From the NCBI GenBank assembly GCA_025455005.1, contig JALONH010000001.1, forward strand, positions 124,001 through 188,000: DNA of 64,000 nucleotides. The letters run 5' to 3'. This document shows, piece after piece, positions 63,192-64,000 of the stretch; position 1 is the stretch's first letter; every line of letters starts with the position of its first letter. This stretch comes from Cytophagaceae bacterium (GTDB lineage Bacteria > Bacteroidota > Bacteroidia > Cytophagales > Cytophagaceae). The notes under the pieces are model-generated. The model was given only the letters and a program-made list of their open reading frames with translations, did not search any database and was not told the origin of the DNA. Position numbers and translations under genes: made by a program.

Positions 63192-64000
63192 ATGCCTGCT
63201 CATATTAATCATATTGCATCCGTTTTACCTCCCTATTCTTACAGTCAAGAGGCCATTCGGAATTATTTATTAAAACACAGCAAAAAAGCATTTCCTATAC
63301 AAATGTTGTTCAATGAAAGTATCATTCAACAACGGTATTCTGTTTTATCCGATTTGTACTTGCCGGAACCCATAGGCTTGTACACTTTAGAAGCTCGGAT
63401 GGCTATATATAAAAAGGAAGCACCAGCATTAGCTATTCAAGCCATTCAAAAATTACCAATCGACCTTGCTGATATTACGCACATCATTACGGTTTCTTGT
63501 ACCGGATTATACGCACCGGGATTGGATATTGATATTCAACAACAACTGCAACTTGCTCCCGGTATACAACGACACGCCATAAACTATATGGGTTGTTATG
63601 CCAGTTTTCATGGACTACGATTGGCCCATTTAATACTAAATGAGCAACCTCAAGCAAAGGTGGTACTCGTGAGTGTAGAGTTGTGTTCTCTCCATTTGCA
63701 GCACAACACGGATGTAGAGTCTTTAGCAGCCTATACCTTATTCGGTGATGGTGCAGCTGCTGTATTATTAAGCGCTACACCGATAGGACCTGTTATTCAA
63801 AACTACCATTCCTATTTACTACCGGATACTGCCTCCTTAATGCAATGGAACGTTACATCTACTGCATTTGAGATGGTCTTGCATAAATCCATACCACATC
63901 ATATTACTACTCATTTACCGGAAGTATTAAAAGACGCATATGAAAAAGGAATACAACCACCGGATACGTTTGTAGTTCATCCCGGCGGAAAAGAAATTTT
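63192..64000 (+). CDS. Type III polyketide synthase (3' end outside window)
   Basis: 269 residues are visible, open to the window edge. ITHIITVSCTGLYAPGLDID, INYMGCYASFHGLRLAHLIL with the nucleophile Cys135, LFGDGAAAVLLS and FVVHPGGKEI with His263 are the chalcone-synthase landmarks; the catalytic Asn lies beyond the edge. Family knowledge: it extends a CoA starter with malonyl-CoA and cyclises it. Bacteroidota clusters with such an enzyme plus prenyltransferase, methyltransferase and FAD oxidase genes are known as orphan biosynthetic clusters. More cluster genes are expected downstream. Confidence 0.88.
   Translation, partial: MPAHINHIASVLPPYSYSQEAIRNYLLKHSKKAFPIQMLFNESIIQQRYSVLSDLYLPEPIGLYTLEARMAIYKKEAPALAIQAIQKLPIDLADITHIITVSCTGLYAPGLDIDIQQQLQLAPGIQRHAINYMGCYASFHGLRLAHLILNEQPQAKVVLVSVELCSLHLQHNTDVESLAAYTLFGDGAAAVLLSATPIGPVIQNYHSYLLPDTASLMQWNVTSTAFEMVLHKSIPHHITTHLPEVLKDAYEKGIQPPDTFVVHPGGKEI

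Noticed and set aside
1-64000. CRISPR array, tRNA, rRNA, prophage
   Set aside because: No spaced direct repeats, cloverleaf-like sequences, ribosomal RNA or phage structural genes were seen by eye; a program scan could still find a weak tRNA.

Overview
The window is AT-rich DNA of a member of the Bacteroidota. The evidence is several secreted proteins with C-terminal type IX secretion (T9SS) sorting domains, the T9SS protein PorZ, promoters with the Bacteroidota -7 box TAnnTTTG, a trpEGDCFBA operon with a Trp-Trp leader peptide, and a crtI-crtB carotenoid pair. I cannot place it below phylum; a gliding or environmental lineage rather than a gut Bacteroides is my guess. No tRNA, rRNA, CRISPR array, prophage or intact transposase was seen.

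Region 1 (1-15289): secreted giant proteins. Two tandem paralogues carry a glycoside hydrolase family 8 (GH8) module, DUF11-like repeats and a T9SS tail. The first is cut by the window start and the second is broken by a 4-base deletion. An AAA ATPase (AAA_14/DUF4143) follows, behind a palindromic promoter. Just after it lies an orphan 18-codon T9SS tail, the apparent remnant of a third paralogue. Next is a NHL-propeller/beta-helix T9SS cargo split in three by two opposite frameshifts, one in a run of eight G.

Region 2 (15290-32400): a same-strand locus. It contains an outer-membrane beta-barrel protein flanked by CAGAG/CTCTG inverted-repeat islands, a fibronectin-type protein, a toxin with a C-terminal PD-(D/E)XK-like nuclease domain and its Imm49-like immunity protein. 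A small palindrome-bounded cassette-like segment, an 1,097-residue secreted protein, a second fibronectin-type protein, a YiiX-like protein lacking both catalytic residues and one more exported protein complete it. This is the best candidate for an undescribed system: a surface platform that carries exchangeable toxin/immunity modules.

Region 3 (32401-53604): mostly housekeeping and envelope genes. These are a GT-C type membrane glycosyltransferase, a SIMPL protein, a glycine-rich T9SS cargo, a geranylgeranyl-reductase-like flavoprotein, a histidine kinase, lemA-htpX (preceded by eight copies of a heptamer), a long-chain acyl-CoA ligase, a papain-like lipoprotein, porZ-recO, lipoproteins, and crtI-crtB with its terminator.

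Region 4 (53661-64000): the complete trp operon on the minus strand, with leader peptide MKILIGTYQLWWRVK and an attenuator. lysA diverges from it and the two -7 boxes abut. A lysine-rich histone H1-like gene with a perfect Shine-Dalgarno follows. The window ends with a UbiA-type prenyltransferase and a truncated type III polyketide synthase, probably the start of a prenylated polyketide cluster.
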